A DNA stretch of 64,000 nucleotides from Stackebrandtia endophytica. GTDB taxonomy: Bacteria; Actinomycetota; Actinomycetes; Mycobacteriales; Micromonosporaceae. The stretch covers positions 5,022,001 to 5,086,000 of the forward strand of contig NZ_VFOW01000001.1 in NCBI RefSeq assembly GCF_006716355.1, written 5' to 3'. The position numbers and the translations under genes are program-made. Below are positions 19,200 to 28,453 of the stretch, piece after piece; the first letter of the stretch is position 1, and each line of letters begins with the position of its first letter. A model generated the notes under the pieces. It worked only from the letters and a program-made list of their open reading frames with translations. It was not told the DNA's origin and ran no database searches.

Positions 19200-19998
19200 C
19201 TCGGTCGTTCGTCCGTACCTGAAGCTCGTCGGCGCGCAGATTCGCAGCCAGGCGCAGTACCGGACCAGTTTCATCCTGGATCTGCTGGGACAGACCGTGT
19301 TCACGGTCCTGGACTTTCTGACGGTCTTCGTCGTCTTCCGGATCACGCCCGCCCTCGGCGGGTTCGACCTCAGTGAGGTGCTGTTGATCTCCGCTCTGGC
19401 GATCACCGGCTTCACGATCGCCGACCTAGTAGTCGGAAACGTCGAACGACTGTCCTTCTACGTGCGCACCGGTCTGTTGGACGCGATGCTGATTCGGCCC
19501 CGACGGATTCTGCCCCAGTTGTTGGCGGTGGACTTCCAGCTGCGCCGGATCGGCCGAGTCGCGTTGGCGGTGACGGTGTTGATCGTCGCGGCCTCCGCTG
19601 GCGTCACCGACTGGACCTGGTGGCGGGTTCTCCTGGTCGTCATCACCCCGCTGACCGCCGCGGTGTTCTTCTGCGCCGTCTTCATATTGACGGCGACCTC
19701 GATGTTCTGGTGGATCGACGCCAAGGAGTTCTCCGCCGCCTTCACATACGGGGGCAGGGATTTCACCACCTACCCGATCACCGTCTACGAGGGAGTGTTC
19801 CGGCGACTGTTCGGGTACCTGTTCGGATTCGGTTTCGTCTCCTACTATCCGGCACTCAGCCTGCTCGGCCGCGACGATCCGCTCGGTGGTCCCGGCTGGT
19901 TGGGATGGTCGGGACTGATTGCGGCCGCCGTTGCGGCCACCGCGGCCGCACTCATGTGGCGGACCGGTATTCGACACTACAAGGGGACAGGATCATGA
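19192..19998 (+). CDS. ABC-2 type transporter permease (second subunit)
   Basis: A 268-residue membrane protein with about six hydrophobic segments, matching the COG3694-type partner. The charged stretch IRPRRILPQLLAVDFQLRRIG after the second or third helix and RDFTTYPITVYEG near the end are typical of this permease family. It starts at a GTG within the end of the first permease and overlaps the ATPase start by four bases (ATGA), so the three subunits are translationally linked. Confidence 0.85.
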   Translation: MADSVVRPYLKLVGAQIRSQAQYRTSFILDLLGQTVFTVLDFLTVFVVFRITPALGGFDLSEVLLISALAITGFTIADLVVGNVERLSFYVRTGLLDAMLIRPRRILPQLLAVDFQLRRIGRVALAVTVLIVAASAGVTDWTWWRVLLVVITPLTAAVFFCAVFILTATSMFWWIDAKEFSAAFTYGGRDFTTYPITVYEGVFRRLFGYLFGFGFVSYYPALSLLGRDDPLGGPGWLGWSGLIAAAVAATAAALMWRTGIRHYKGTGS

Positions 19999-20978
19999 CG
20001 GCCATCATCGATGTGGCGGACCTGACGAAGACGTTCACGATTCGCGTCAAGACCGGCAGATTCCGAAAGACTCGCAAGACCGTGACCGCCGTCGACGGGG
20101 TCTCGATGCGCTTGGAGGCCGGTGAGGCGGTCGGCTACATCGGACCCAACGGGGCCGGAAAGTCGACGACGCTGAAGATGCTCACCGGCATCCTGAACCC
20201 GACCAGCGGTCACCTCCGGGTCTGCGGCCTGGAACCGGTGCCGCAACGCATCCGACTGACTAAACGATTGGGAGTGGTCTTCGGGCAGCGTTCCGCGCTG
20301 TGGTGGGACCTGCCGTTGGCGGACAGTTTCGACCTGCTGCGTCACATCTTCGACGTACCTCAAGCCGATCACGCGGCACGACTGGCGATGTGTCGACGCC
20401 TGTTGGAGTTGGACGAATTTCTCCAGACCCCGGTACGGCAACTGTCATTGGGACAGCGCATGCGAGGGGAACTGACCGCCGCCCTCCTGCACGGCCCGAA
20501 GGTGCTGTTCCTCGACGAACCGACCATCGGGCTGGACGTGATGAGCAAACAGGCGGTCCGGCAGTTCCTGTCCGACATCGGTAAAGCCGGTGACACGACG
20601 TTGATCCTGACGACCCACGACCTGGCCGACATCGAGCGGCTGTGTCCCCGGCTGATCGTGATCGACCACGGAACCGTGGTCCATGACGGGACGATCGGTG
20701 CGTTGCACGAACGGTACGGCGCCGGACGCGAGGTGATCGTCGACTTCGACTCCGACTGGGACCCGGCGGCCAGCCCGGTGCCCAACCGTGGTGATTTCAT
20801 CGACGACAATCCACGTCGTGTGCGGTTCCGGGTCGGTGAGGGTGATCTGTCGGCGGGGGAGTTGGTCGCTCGCATCGCCTCCGCAGGAGGACTACGCGAC
20901 GTCTCGATCGTCGAACCCGACATCGAGTCGGTGGTGGCGAAGTTGTATCGCGCACCGTCGTTCGACGGAGCGGGATAG
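19995..20978 (+). CDS. ABC transporter ATP-binding protein (COG4586-like)
   Basis: A 327-residue ATPase. Walker A GPNGAGKST, Q-loop in VVFGQRSALWWDLP, signature LSLGQRMRGELTA, Walker B VLFLDEPTIGLD and the switch His in LTTHDLADIERL are all intact. The signature LSLGQRM and the QRSALWWDLP segment are typical of ATPases paired with two DUF990-like ABC-2 permeases. The C-terminal 90 residues form an accessory domain. It is the last gene of the transporter operon; the next gene starts 73 bases downstream. Confidence 0.93.
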   Translation: MTAIIDVADLTKTFTIRVKTGRFRKTRKTVTAVDGVSMRLEAGEAVGYIGPNGAGKSTTLKMLTGILNPTSGHLRVCGLEPVPQRIRLTKRLGVVFGQRSALWWDLPLADSFDLLRHIFDVPQADHAARLAMCRRLLELDEFLQTPVRQLSLGQRMRGELTAALLHGPKVLFLDEPTIGLDVMSKQAVRQFLSDIGKAGDTTLILTTHDLADIERLCPRLIVIDHGTVVHDGTIGALHERYGAGREVIVDFDSDWDPAASPVPNRGDFIDDNPRRVRFRVGEGDLSAGELVARIASAGGLRDVSIVEPDIESVVAKLYRAPSFDGAG

Positions 20979-21051
20979 CCGGGCAACTGGTCGAGGCTGG
21001 CGTCCGCGCATGTACTACCGTTCGTAGAACCCGGTTTTGGAAAGGCAACCC

Positions 21052-21417
21052 ATGATCAACTGGCTGACCAGCTCGATACAACTGGTCGCGTTGCTATTGG
21101 CCGCTTGGTACCTCGTCGACACCCTGCGCAAGCGGACGGTCTCGCGTGCCAACCTGATCGCCCTGGCGGTGCTGGGCGTGATGCTGCTGGTCCAGTTGGT
21201 GGTGTCGATCGTCCTGCTGCTCGGACAGGAGGCCTCCGGGGACATGGTCATGTTCATCGGCTATCTGGCCACGATCGTCCTGGTCGTGCCGGTGGCCGGG
21301 TTCTGGGGCCGGATCGATCAATCCCACTGGGGCACCGCGGTCCTGTGCGGTGCCGGCGTCACGGTAGCGGCACTCATGTTGCGTATGAGCCAGATTTGGA
21401 GCCTGATCGTTGGCTGA
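21052..21417 (+). CDS. Small integral membrane protein
   Basis: A 121-residue protein of about four transmembrane segments and little else (MINWLTSSIQLVALLLAAWY at the start). A GGAAAGG precedes the ATG. Its stop overlaps the next membrane-protein gene by 8 bases, and it follows the ABC ATPase by 73 bases, so it could belong to the transporter operon or begin a separate two-gene unit. No family with known function was recognised. Confidence 0.7.
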   Translation: MINWLTSSIQLVALLLAAWYLVDTLRKRTVSRANLIALAVLGVMLLVQLVVSIVLLLGQEASGDMVMFIGYLATIVLVVPVAGFWGRIDQSHWGTAVLCGAGVTVAALMLRMSQIWSLIVG

Positions 21418-21850
21418 CGACGTTTCGATCGGCCACGACCGTCGATCCACCGAGCCCGTCGCCAGTCGTCAAGGGCCCGGCAGACTGCTGATCGGGATCT
21501 ACACGGTGTTCGCGGTGGCGGCCAGCGCCCGCGCCACGTGGCAGATAGCCACCGATTTCGACGCCGCACCCTTGGCGTACTCGCTGTCGGCCCTGGCAGG
21601 GGTGATCTACCTCGTCGCGGCGATCGGCATCGCCCGCCGCGACGGCACCTCCCATGCGGTCGCGGCGATCTCCTGCGCCGTCGAACTGGCGGGAGTGCTG
21701 GCGGTGGGTGCGTTCAGCCTGGTCCGACCGGAGTTGTTCCCCGAGGCCACGGTGTGGTCGCACTTCGGGGAGGGCTACGGCTATGTACCGCTGATCCTGC
21801 CGGTTCTGGGCCTGTTGTGGCTGCGCAAGGTGCGCCGGTCCACCTCGTGA
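21410..21850 (+). CDS. Integral membrane protein
   Basis: A 146-residue protein with about 25 polar N-terminal residues and then four predicted membrane spans. It starts with a TTG overlapping the preceding stop, consistent with translational coupling. The last hydrophobic segment is followed by LRKVRRSTS, a positive-inside tail. Function unknown. It abuts the convergent YghZ-like gene: the two stop codons are adjacent with no gap. Confidence 0.65.
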   Translation: MADDVSIGHDRRSTEPVASRQGPGRLLIGIYTVFAVAASARATWQIATDFDAAPLAYSLSALAGVIYLVAAIGIARRDGTSHAVAAISCAVELAGVLAVGAFSLVRPELFPEATVWSHFGEGYGYVPLILPVLGLLWLRKVRRSTS

Positions 21851-22846
21851 TTACGGTTCCACCGCGTAGCGGTCGATGGCGGTGAGCTCGTCGGCGGTGA
21901 AGTCCAACCGGTTGAGCGTCGCCAGGTTGTCCTCCAACTGGGCCACGCTGCTGGCGCCGATGATGACACTGGTCATCCGGCTGTCACGCAACGCCCACGC
22001 CAACGCCAACTGCGCCAACGACTGGCCGCGTCCCTGCGCGATCTCGGCCAGGGCTCGCACCTTGGCCATGGTCTCGTCGCTGAGGTCGGACTCGTTGAGG
22101 AACCGACTGGTCCGGACCCTGGAGTCGGCCGGAATCCCGGACAGGTAACGATCGGTGAGCAGCCCCTGTGCCAGTGGGCTGTACACGATGCACCCCGCTC
22201 CGGCGACGTCGAGCGCGTCGAGAAGACCGTCGACCTCCAGCCATCGGTTGAACATCGAATAGGACGGCTGGTCGATCAGCAGAGGGGTACCCAGTTCGTG
22301 CATGATCGCGGCGGCCTCGGCGACCTGGGCCGCGTTGTAGTTCGAGACCCCGGCGTACAGGGCCTTGCCCGACCGCACGATGGCGTCGAGGGCCCCCATG
22401 GTCTCCTCAAGTGGAGTCTCCGGGTCCGGCCGGTGGTGGTAGAAGATGTCCACATAGTCCACCCCGAGGCGCCGCAGCGTCTGATCGACCGAGGCGATCA
22501 GGTATTTGCGGGACCCGAAGTCGCCGTAGGGGCCGTCCCACATGTTCCAGCCCGCCTTCGACGACAGGACCAGTTCATCGCGATACGGTGCCAGATCGGT
22601 GGCCAGCATCCGGCCGAAGTTCGTCTCCGCGGCACCCGGCGGCGGGCCGTAGTTGTTTGCCAGATCGAAGTGCGTGACGCCGAGGTCGAACGCGCGGGTG
22701 ACGATGTCGCGCTGGGTCTCCCAGGGACGTCCGTCCCCGAAGTTGTGCCACAGTCCCAGGGAGATCGCGGGCAACAAGAGACCACTTCGGCCGCAACGTC
22801 GATATTCCATGGTGTCGTAGCGACCGAAGTCCGCGCGATATGTCAT
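21851..22846 (-). CDS. Aldo/keto reductase, YghZ (L-glyceraldehyde 3-phosphate reductase)-like
   Basis: A 331-residue aldo/keto reductase. The N-terminus reads RADFGRYDTMEYRRCGRSG then LLLPAISLGLWHNFGD, matching E. coli YghZ including the short extension before the first strand. This supports the start at 22846 rather than the internal Met. The tetrad residues appear in HFDLANNYGPPPG, VLSSKAGW and IFYHHRPDP. YghZ reduces L-glyceraldehyde 3-phosphate and methylglyoxal; the same substrates are plausible here. It lies downstream of DUF3043 on the same strand with a hairpin between. Confidence 0.9.
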   Translation of the reverse strand: MTYRADFGRYDTMEYRRCGRSGLLLPAISLGLWHNFGDGRPWETQRDIVTRAFDLGVTHFDLANNYGPPPGAAETNFGRMLATDLAPYRDELVLSSKAGWNMWDGPYGDFGSRKYLIASVDQTLRRLGVDYVDIFYHHRPDPETPLEETMGALDAIVRSGKALYAGVSNYNAAQVAEAAAIMHELGTPLLIDQPSYSMFNRWLEVDGLLDALDVAGAGCIVYSPLAQGLLTDRYLSGIPADSRVRTSRFLNESDLSDETMAKVRALAEIAQGRGQSLAQLALAWALRDSRMTSVIIGASSVAQLEDNLATLNRLDFTADELTAIDRYAVEP

Positions 22847-22859
22847 GGCCGCAGCCTAC

Positions 22860-22885
22860 GCGTCACCGAGCACACCCGGTGACGC
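22860..22885 (-). terminator. Hairpin after the DUF3043 gene
   Basis: A perfect 9-bp stem (GCGTCACCG arm) with an 8-base loop, 10 bases past the DUF3043 stop and just before the YghZ-like start. There is no U-tract. Confidence 0.55.
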
Positions 22886-22895
22886 AAACGAGCGG

Positions 22896-23603
22896 CTACT
22901 GGCGAAAGACCTTGCCCAGGTCTTCCTTCGGCGTCTTGTAGGTGATGCCCGGACGTGGCAGGGGCTGCCGCATGCGTCGGAACATCATTGACCGGGAGAT
23001 CGCGTACCAGTAGATGCCGGCCTTGCGTTGCTTCGTCTTGGGGAAGCGGCTCCAGACGATGTTCTTCGTCTTGCGGCACAACAGAATGCTGTCGATGATG
23101 AACGCCAGCAGGATCGCCACCCAGATCAGCAGGGCGAATTGCTGAATCTGGACCGAGGTACCCGCAGTCGACAGGAACATGATCGCGATCGCGATGATGA
23201 AGAAGTACTGCCCGATACTGCGGCGGGCATCCACCAGGTCGCGCACCAGCAGTCGCTCCGGACCCTTGTCACGGGGCATGTGGTACTTGTCGAACAGCGG
23301 GTCACCGCGGTTCTGGCCGTCGACGACCCGTTGCCGTTCAGCTCGACGCTCGGCGGCGCGGGCTCGCTTGGCCTCCTTGTCGGGCTTGGGGCCCTGAGCC
23401 GCCTTCGCCTGCTGCCGAGCCTCCTTGTAGTTCATCGGCGGGTTCTTGGGCGGCCGGGGGCGCTTGGGGTCTTGCCGTTTCGGCGTGGGAGCGGACTTGT
23501 CTCGACTGGATCCACTGCCCTTGTCCAGGGCCTGCTCCTCCGCCGCCTCGGTTTCGGTGGTGCTATCGCTCAAGGCGTGGTTCTCCGGTTCGATCTCGCT
23601 CAA
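22896..23603 (-). CDS. DUF3043 membrane protein
   Basis: A 235-residue protein with a highly charged, probably disordered N-terminal half (Lys, Arg, Pro and Glu rich, about 1-110). Two transmembrane helices follow around 130-175 and a basic C-terminal tail ends it. The segment DPLFDKYHMPRDKGPERLLV before the first helix is the DUF3043 hallmark. The family is actinobacterial and uncharacterised. The start is taken as TTG (product MSEIEPEN); no good ribosome binding site is seen, so it is uncertain. It lies between murA and the YghZ-like gene on the same strand. Confidence 0.8.
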   Translation of the reverse strand: MSEIEPENHALSDSTTETEAAEEQALDKGSGSSRDKSAPTPKRQDPKRPRPPKNPPMNYKEARQQAKAAQGPKPDKEAKRARAAERRAERQRVVDGQNRGDPLFDKYHMPRDKGPERLLVRDLVDARRSIGQYFFIIAIAIMFLSTAGTSVQIQQFALLIWVAILLAFIIDSILLCRKTKNIVWSRFPKTKQRKAGIYWYAISRSMMFRRMRQPLPRPGITYKTPKEDLGKVFRQ

Positions 23604-23660
23604 GCGCGGGAAATTCGCGATTGATCAAGGGCATGGACTGCAAGAATAGCCGGTCGCCGA

Positions 23661-24992
23661 TCAGGGCCGTTCGACGTTGGCACCCAGCGCGGCCAACTTT
23701 GCGTCGAAGTCCTCGTAACCGCGGGTGATGTAACGGTCGACACCGAACACCCGTGAGGTGCCCTCGGCCGCCAACGCCGCGATCAGGTGGCTGAAGCCGG
23801 CACGCAGGTCGGGGATCTGCAGGTCGGCGGCGTGCAACTCGCTGGGGCCGGCGATGACCGCCGAGTGCAGGAAGTTGCGGCGTCCCCACCGACACGGGGT
23901 ACCGCCCAGGCACTCCCGATACAACTGGATGTTGGCGCCCATCTGGCGCAGCTCGGCGGTGTAACCGAACCGGCGCTCGTACACCGTTTCGTGAACGATC
24001 GACAGTCCGCGCGCCTGTGTGAGTGCCACCACCAGGGGCTGCTGCCAGTCGGTCATCAGGCCGGGATGAACGTCGGTCTCCAGAGCCACCGGTGACAGTT
24101 CGCCGCCCGGGTGCCAGAACCGGATTCCACCGTCGGGGGCGTCGTCGATGTCGAACGCGCCACCGATGGAGCGGTATACGTTGAGGAAGGTCATCATGTC
24201 GTCCTGCTTGGCGCCCCGGACGAACACTTCACCGTGAGTGGCCAGCGCGGCCGCGGCCCAGCTGCCGGTCTCGATCCGGTCGGGGATCGGACGGTGCCGG
24301 TAGCCGTGCAGGCGCTCGACCCCTTCGATCTCGATGACCCGGTCGGTGTGGACCTTGATGATCGCGCCCATCTTCTGCAGAACGCAGATCAGGTCGATGA
24401 TCTCGGGTTCGACCGCGGCGTTGCGCAGCTCGGTGACCCCTTCGGCCAGTACCGCCGTCAACAGGATCTGTTCGGTCGAGCCGACCGACGGGTAGTCCAG
24501 CGTGTACTTGATGCCCTGGAGGCGTTGCGGAGCCGACAGGTGCATGCCGTCGGGCTGCTTGTCGATGACGGCGCCGAACTCCCGGAGGGCGTCCAGGTGG
24601 AAGTCGATGGGACGACCACCGATGTTGCAACCACCCAGGTTGGGGATGTAGGCGCGGCCGAGGCGGTGCAGCAGCGGTCCGCACAGCAGGATCGGGATCC
24701 GGCTGGAGCCGGCGTGCACGTTGATCTCGTCGACCCCGGCGATCACGACGTTGGTCGGATCCATGCGCAGGGTCTGGTCTCCGGACAGGCTGGTGCGGAC
24801 TCCGTGCAGCTCCAACAAGCCTCGCACGATGTCGACATCACTGATGGCCGGGACGTCGTGCAGCGTCGACGGGGTGTCACCCAAGACAGCGGCGACCATG
24901 GCTTTGGAAACCAGGTTCTTCGCGCCTCGGACGCGGATTTCGCCTTTGAGAGGGGTACCGCCGTGCACCACGAGAACGTCGTTGCTCAACAC
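23661..24992 (-). CDS. murA: UDP-N-acetylglucosamine 1-carboxyvinyltransferase MurA
   Basis: A 443-residue enolpyruvyl transferase catalysing the first committed step of peptidoglycan synthesis. RGAKNLVSKAMVAAVLGDTP at residues 22-41 and GGCNIGGRPIDFH are family signatures; the catalytic/fosfomycin-target cysteine is present at about residue 122. Mycobacterial MurA has Asp there. Start is either GTG 24992 or the next codon TTG 24989; GGAGG upstream favours the TTG by spacing. The inner fold repeats of the EPSP-synthase type run the full length, with no truncation. Confidence 0.95.
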   Translation of the reverse strand: MLSNDVLVVHGGTPLKGEIRVRGAKNLVSKAMVAAVLGDTPSTLHDVPAISDVDIVRGLLELHGVRTSLSGDQTLRMDPTNVVIAGVDEINVHAGSSRIPILLCGPLLHRLGRAYIPNLGGCNIGGRPIDFHLDALREFGAVIDKQPDGMHLSAPQRLQGIKYTLDYPSVGSTEQILLTAVLAEGVTELRNAAVEPEIIDLICVLQKMGAIIKVHTDRVIEIEGVERLHGYRHRPIPDRIETGSWAAAALATHGEVFVRGAKQDDMMTFLNVYRSIGGAFDIDDAPDGGIRFWHPGGELSPVALETDVHPGLMTDWQQPLVVALTQARGLSIVHETVYERRFGYTAELRQMGANIQLYRECLGGTPCRWGRRNFLHSAVIAGPSELHAADLQIPDLRAGFSHLIAALAAEGTSRVFGVDRYITRGYEDFDAKLAALGANVERP

Positions 24993-25317
24993 GAGCCTCC
25001 AATATCACGGGTGGAATGCGATCGAATGAACGGTGCCGATTCGCGAGCATAACGGTTGCCCCTGGGTGCGCGCGGACACCTGCGGGTAAGACGGCACGCC
25101 CGATCGGTTGTCCAGGCTAGCGACCCGGGTTCGGATGCTTTGGACCGGCCGGGTGGACGTGACCGGTTAGGTCGCCGAGCAGAAGACGCGCAACTCGGTG
25201 AACGGAAGACGACTCGCGTCACGAATCGGCTTTGGCGTTCAGGTCAGGGGTTGTCGGTGAAACCCGTTTGTTGTGAGCTGCGTCGCACAACGGAACGGCG
25301 GGTGGGGATACCGCCTG
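24993..25317. other. Gap between nadA and murA
   Basis: About 325 bases between two minus-strand genes, holding the murA promoter region. Only a weak 6-bp inverted repeat (GTTGTG/CACAAC, about 25270-25291) was seen downstream of nadA. No gene was recognised. Confidence 0.45.
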
Positions 25318-26484
25318 CTAAGGCAGGGCGAGCATCCGGTCAAGCGCCACCTTCGAGTGACGGGCGGTGTCGGCGTCGACGGTGATCGGGTTGGGCACCC
25401 GCCCCGCCACCAACTCCTCCAGTGACCACACCAGGTGCGGCAGATCGATGCGGTTCATGGTCGAGCAGTAGCAGATGGTCTTGTCCAGGAACATGACCTG
25501 TTTGTCGGGGTGCTGGTGTGCGAGCCGCCGCACCAGGTTGAGCTCGGTACCGATGGCCCAAGCCGAACCGGCCGGGGCCGCCTCCAGGGCTTTGATGATG
25601 TATTCGGTGGATCCGACCAGGTCGGCGGCCGATACCACCTCGTGCTTGCACTCGGGGTGCACCAGCACGTTGACACCGGGAACGCGGTCGCGTACCTCGT
25701 TGACGCTGTCGAGGGTGAACCGTCCGTGCACCGAGCAGTGACCCCGCCACAGGATCATGCGTGCGTCGCGGAGTTCCTCATCGGTCAATCCGCCACCGGG
25801 CTTGTGTGGGTTGTAGGTCACGCAGTCGCTCAACTCGAATCCGAGTTCGCGTACCGCGGTGTTGCGACCCAGGTGCTGGTCGGGGAGGAACAGCACCTTC
25901 CGGCCCTGTTCGTAGGCCCATTCCAGGGCGCGTTGGGCGTTGGAGGAGGTGCACACCAGGCCGCCGTGCTCGCCGACGAACGCCTTGATGGCGGCCGAGG
26001 AGTTCATGTAGGTGACCGGCACGACGTCCTCGGTCAGTCCGAGGTCGGTCAGGGTGTCCCAGCACTCGTCGACCTGTTGCCGGGTCGCCATGTCGGCCAT
26101 CGAGCAGCCGGCGGCCAGGTCGGGCAGGATCACCGTCTGCTGGTCCCCGGTGAGGATGTCGGCCGATTCGGCCATGAAGTGGACGCCGCAGAACACGATG
26201 AATTCGGCGTCGGGACGGGCGGCGGCCTGCTGAGCCAGTTTGAACGAGTCACCGGTGACGTCGGCGAACTGGATGACCTCGTCACGTTGGTAGTGGTGTC
26301 CGAGGATGAACAGCCGGTCCCCGAGCGCCTCTTTGGCGGCACGAGCCCGCTCGATGAGGTCGGGGTCGGAGGCGGCGGGTAGCTCGCCGGGACAGTCGAC
26401 CCCCTTCTCCGAAGCGGCATCGCTTCCTCGACCGAGCAGCAGCAGGGCTGTGGAGGTCGGGGCGGGCTCGGTGAAGGTGCTCAT
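25318..26484 (-). CDS. nadA: Quinolinate synthase NadA
   Basis: A 388-residue 4Fe-4S enzyme condensing iminoaspartate and dihydroxyacetone phosphate to quinolinate for de novo NAD synthesis. LFILGHHYQRDEVIQFAD at the start of the fold is a family hallmark. Cluster cysteines occur in FCGVHFMAE, HPECKHEV and CYCSTMN. The ATG at 26484 is chosen because GGAGAG lies at good spacing; the frame extends six codons further. nadB and nadC, often adjacent, are not in the window, and no clear NAD-linked operator was identified upstream. Confidence 0.96.
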   Translation of the reverse strand: MSTFTEPAPTSTALLLLGRGSDAASEKGVDCPGELPAASDPDLIERARAAKEALGDRLFILGHHYQRDEVIQFADVTGDSFKLAQQAAARPDAEFIVFCGVHFMAESADILTGDQQTVILPDLAAGCSMADMATRQQVDECWDTLTDLGLTEDVVPVTYMNSSAAIKAFVGEHGGLVCTSSNAQRALEWAYEQGRKVLFLPDQHLGRNTAVRELGFELSDCVTYNPHKPGGGLTDEELRDARMILWRGHCSVHGRFTLDSVNEVRDRVPGVNVLVHPECKHEVVSAADLVGSTEYIIKALEAAPAGSAWAIGTELNLVRRLAHQHPDKQVMFLDKTICYCSTMNRIDLPHLVWSLEELVAGRVPNPITVDADTARHSKVALDRMLALP

Positions 26485-26662
26485 GGCAGCTCTCCAGGGC
26501 AACAGAAGTAATTATCGTCGGTTTGACGCGTATTGGATTCTCTCACAATCGCGCCACCGGTTGGTGCCGTCGAGCTGTGATGCTCACCGCCCCGCTGTCC
26601 CCACGCCGGTGAACGCGCGCACACTCTCGTCGGTGCCGCACCCGACGACCTAGGGTCATCGA

Positions 26663-27781
26663 GTGCGCATTGTGATTTGCCCGGACAAGTTCGCCGGGAC
26701 CCTGTCGGCACCCGAGGTGGCCGAGGCCCTGGCCACCGGCTGGCTGTCGGTGTCACCCGACGACACGATCACCCGGTTGCCGTTGGCCGACGGCGGGCCC
26801 GGGATGCTCGACGCCCTCGAAGCGGCCCTCGGTGGGCGCCGAGTCCCCGTCACCGTGACCGATCCGCTGGGGCGGAGCGTCGAAGCCCACTGCCTGTACG
26901 TCGGTGACACCGCTTACATCGAGAGCTCGCAGGCCTGCGGACTGCACCTGCTGGCCGAAACCGAACGCGACCCGCTGCGAGCGACCTCGTTCGGGCTGGG
27001 CACCCTCATCACCCACGCCGTCGAGAACGGCATGCGCACCGTCGTAATCGGTCTGGGCGGTTCGGCCACCAACGACGCCGGCGCCGGCATGCTCATCCCG
27101 CTGGGCTACACACCACTGGACGGATCGGGCCGCACGCTGCCCTACGGCGGCGGTGTCCTGGCCGACTGCGACCGACTGGTCGGCTCGGCTCGGCTGCGCG
27201 GGGTCACCCTCGTCGCCGCCACCGACGTCGACAACCCGCTGTGCGGCATCACCGGTGCCTCGGCGGTCTTCGGTCCGCAGAAGGGCGCCTCGGACAACGA
27301 CGTTCAGATCCTCGACCACGCGCTGGTGCGGTTCTCGCAGGTACTGGAACGCGACGTCGTGGGCTGTCCGCCCGGAGTCGCCGACCTTCCCGGTGCCGGT
27401 GCCGCCGGTGGACTCGGCGCGGCGCTGTACGCGCTGGGAGCGCAACGCACCTCGGGCACCGAACTCATCACCACCACCGTCGGGTTGACCGACGCGTTGG
27501 ACGACGCCGACCTGGTCATCACCGGGGAGGGCTCGTTCGACCATCAGTCGTTGCGCGGCAAGTTGGTCTCCGGGGTGGCCGAGGCCTCGCTGGAACGGGG
27601 ACTACCCTGCACCGTCGCCGCGGGCCGGGTGACGGTCGGACGCCGCGAGATGCTCGCCATGGGGGTCACCCGTGCGGTCTCGTTGGCCGAGCATTTCGGC
27701 TCGATCGACGAGGCGATGGCCAAGCCGGCGGAGGGTCTGCGAGCATTGGGGGCCCGACTGGCGCGCCAATGGAGCCGGTGA
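26663..27781 (+). CDS. glxK: Glycerate kinase
   Basis: A 372-residue glycerate kinase of the GlxK/GarK family, phosphorylating D-glycerate. MRIVICPDKFAGTLSAPEVA at the N-terminus, GLGGSATNDAGAGML in the middle and ITGEGSFDHQSLRGK near the end are diagnostic. It uses a GTG start. It lies upstream of erpA and adoK on the same strand, the same gene set as M. tuberculosis Rv2205c-Rv2204c-Rv2202c. The 147-base gap to erpA suggests a separate erpA promoter. Confidence 0.92.
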   Translation: MRIVICPDKFAGTLSAPEVAEALATGWLSVSPDDTITRLPLADGGPGMLDALEAALGGRRVPVTVTDPLGRSVEAHCLYVGDTAYIESSQACGLHLLAETERDPLRATSFGLGTLITHAVENGMRTVVIGLGGSATNDAGAGMLIPLGYTPLDGSGRTLPYGGGVLADCDRLVGSARLRGVTLVAATDVDNPLCGITGASAVFGPQKGASDNDVQILDHALVRFSQVLERDVVGCPPGVADLPGAGAAGGLGAALYALGAQRTSGTELITTTVGLTDALDDADLVITGEGSFDHQSLRGKLVSGVAEASLERGLPCTVAAGRVTVGRREMLAMGVTRAVSLAEHFGSIDEAMAKPAEGLRALGARLARQWSR

Positions 27782-27928
27782 GCTCATCCGAGCTGGTTGA
27801 GCCCCAGATCACAAACAGGCACTCCGGGTGTGATTCGAGGTTCGTCCGCCAGCACGGGAATGCCCGAATCGGCGGACGCGTTCGCTACCGTGGAAGCCAG
27901 ATAGTCGTATTTGACAGGGAGACACACC

Positions 27929-28285
27929 GTGACCGAAACCCAAACCGAGACCACCAACCCGACCGGTGTCGTGCTCACCGACGTCGCGGCCGAGAAGGTC
28001 AAGGCACTGCTGGAACAGGAGGGTCGTGACGACCTGCGACTGCGCGTCGCGGTGCAGCCGGGTGGATGTTCCGGCCTGCGCTACCAGTTGTTCTTCGACG
28101 AGCGTTCCCTGGACGGAGACGTCGTTCAGAAGTACGACGGCTTCGAGGTCGTCGTCGACCGGATGAGCGTTCCCTACCTCGCCGGTGCCAGCATCGACTT
28201 CGCCGACCGCATCGACGCGCAGGGGTTCACCATCGACAACCCCAACGCGGGCGGCTCCTGCGCCTGTGGTGACTCGTTCCACTAG
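27929..28285 (+). CDS. erpA: Iron-sulfur cluster insertion protein ErpA
   Basis: A 118-residue A-type Fe-S carrier. The three conserved cysteines are present: Cys47 in QPGGCSGLRY, and Cys111 and Cys113 in GGSCACGDSFH. It delivers clusters to apo-proteins; candidates in this window include NadA and MiaB. The GTG at 27929 is chosen because an AGGGAG lies upstream; an in-frame TTG at 27911 is less likely. Two hairpins follow the gene. Confidence 0.95.
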   Translation: MTETQTETTNPTGVVLTDVAAEKVKALLEQEGRDDLRLRVAVQPGGCSGLRYQLFFDERSLDGDVVQKYDGFEVVVDRMSVPYLAGASIDFADRIDAQGFTIDNPNAGGSCACGDSFH

Positions 28286-28290
28286 GACTT

Positions 28291-28315
28291 CCGCGGTGGC
28301 CGTCCGCCACCGCGG
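28291..28315 (+). terminator. Hairpin after erpA
   Basis: A perfect 10-bp stem (CCGCGGTGGC arm) with a 5-base loop starts 5 bases past the erpA stop. There is no U-tract. Confidence 0.6.
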
Positions 28316-28393
28316 TGCCGATGGCGTCGGTGGTGGTCGAGAGGTTCGAGTGGTCCTCGACTCGGTACACCCCGCAGCCATTGGCCAACGCTG

Positions 28394-28428
28394 TAGCCCG
28401 GCCGGTACTCTGGCCGGGCTATTTCTTT
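28394..28428 (+). terminator. U-tailed intrinsic terminator just upstream of adoK
   Basis: A perfect 10-bp stem (TAGCCCGGCC arm) with an 8-base loop is followed by TTTCTTT, the only clear U-tailed intrinsic terminator noticed in the window. It ends about 25 bases before the adoK ATG. Confidence 0.8.
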
Positions 28429-28453
28429 GTCGCCTCTAGCTAGGAAACCCTCG

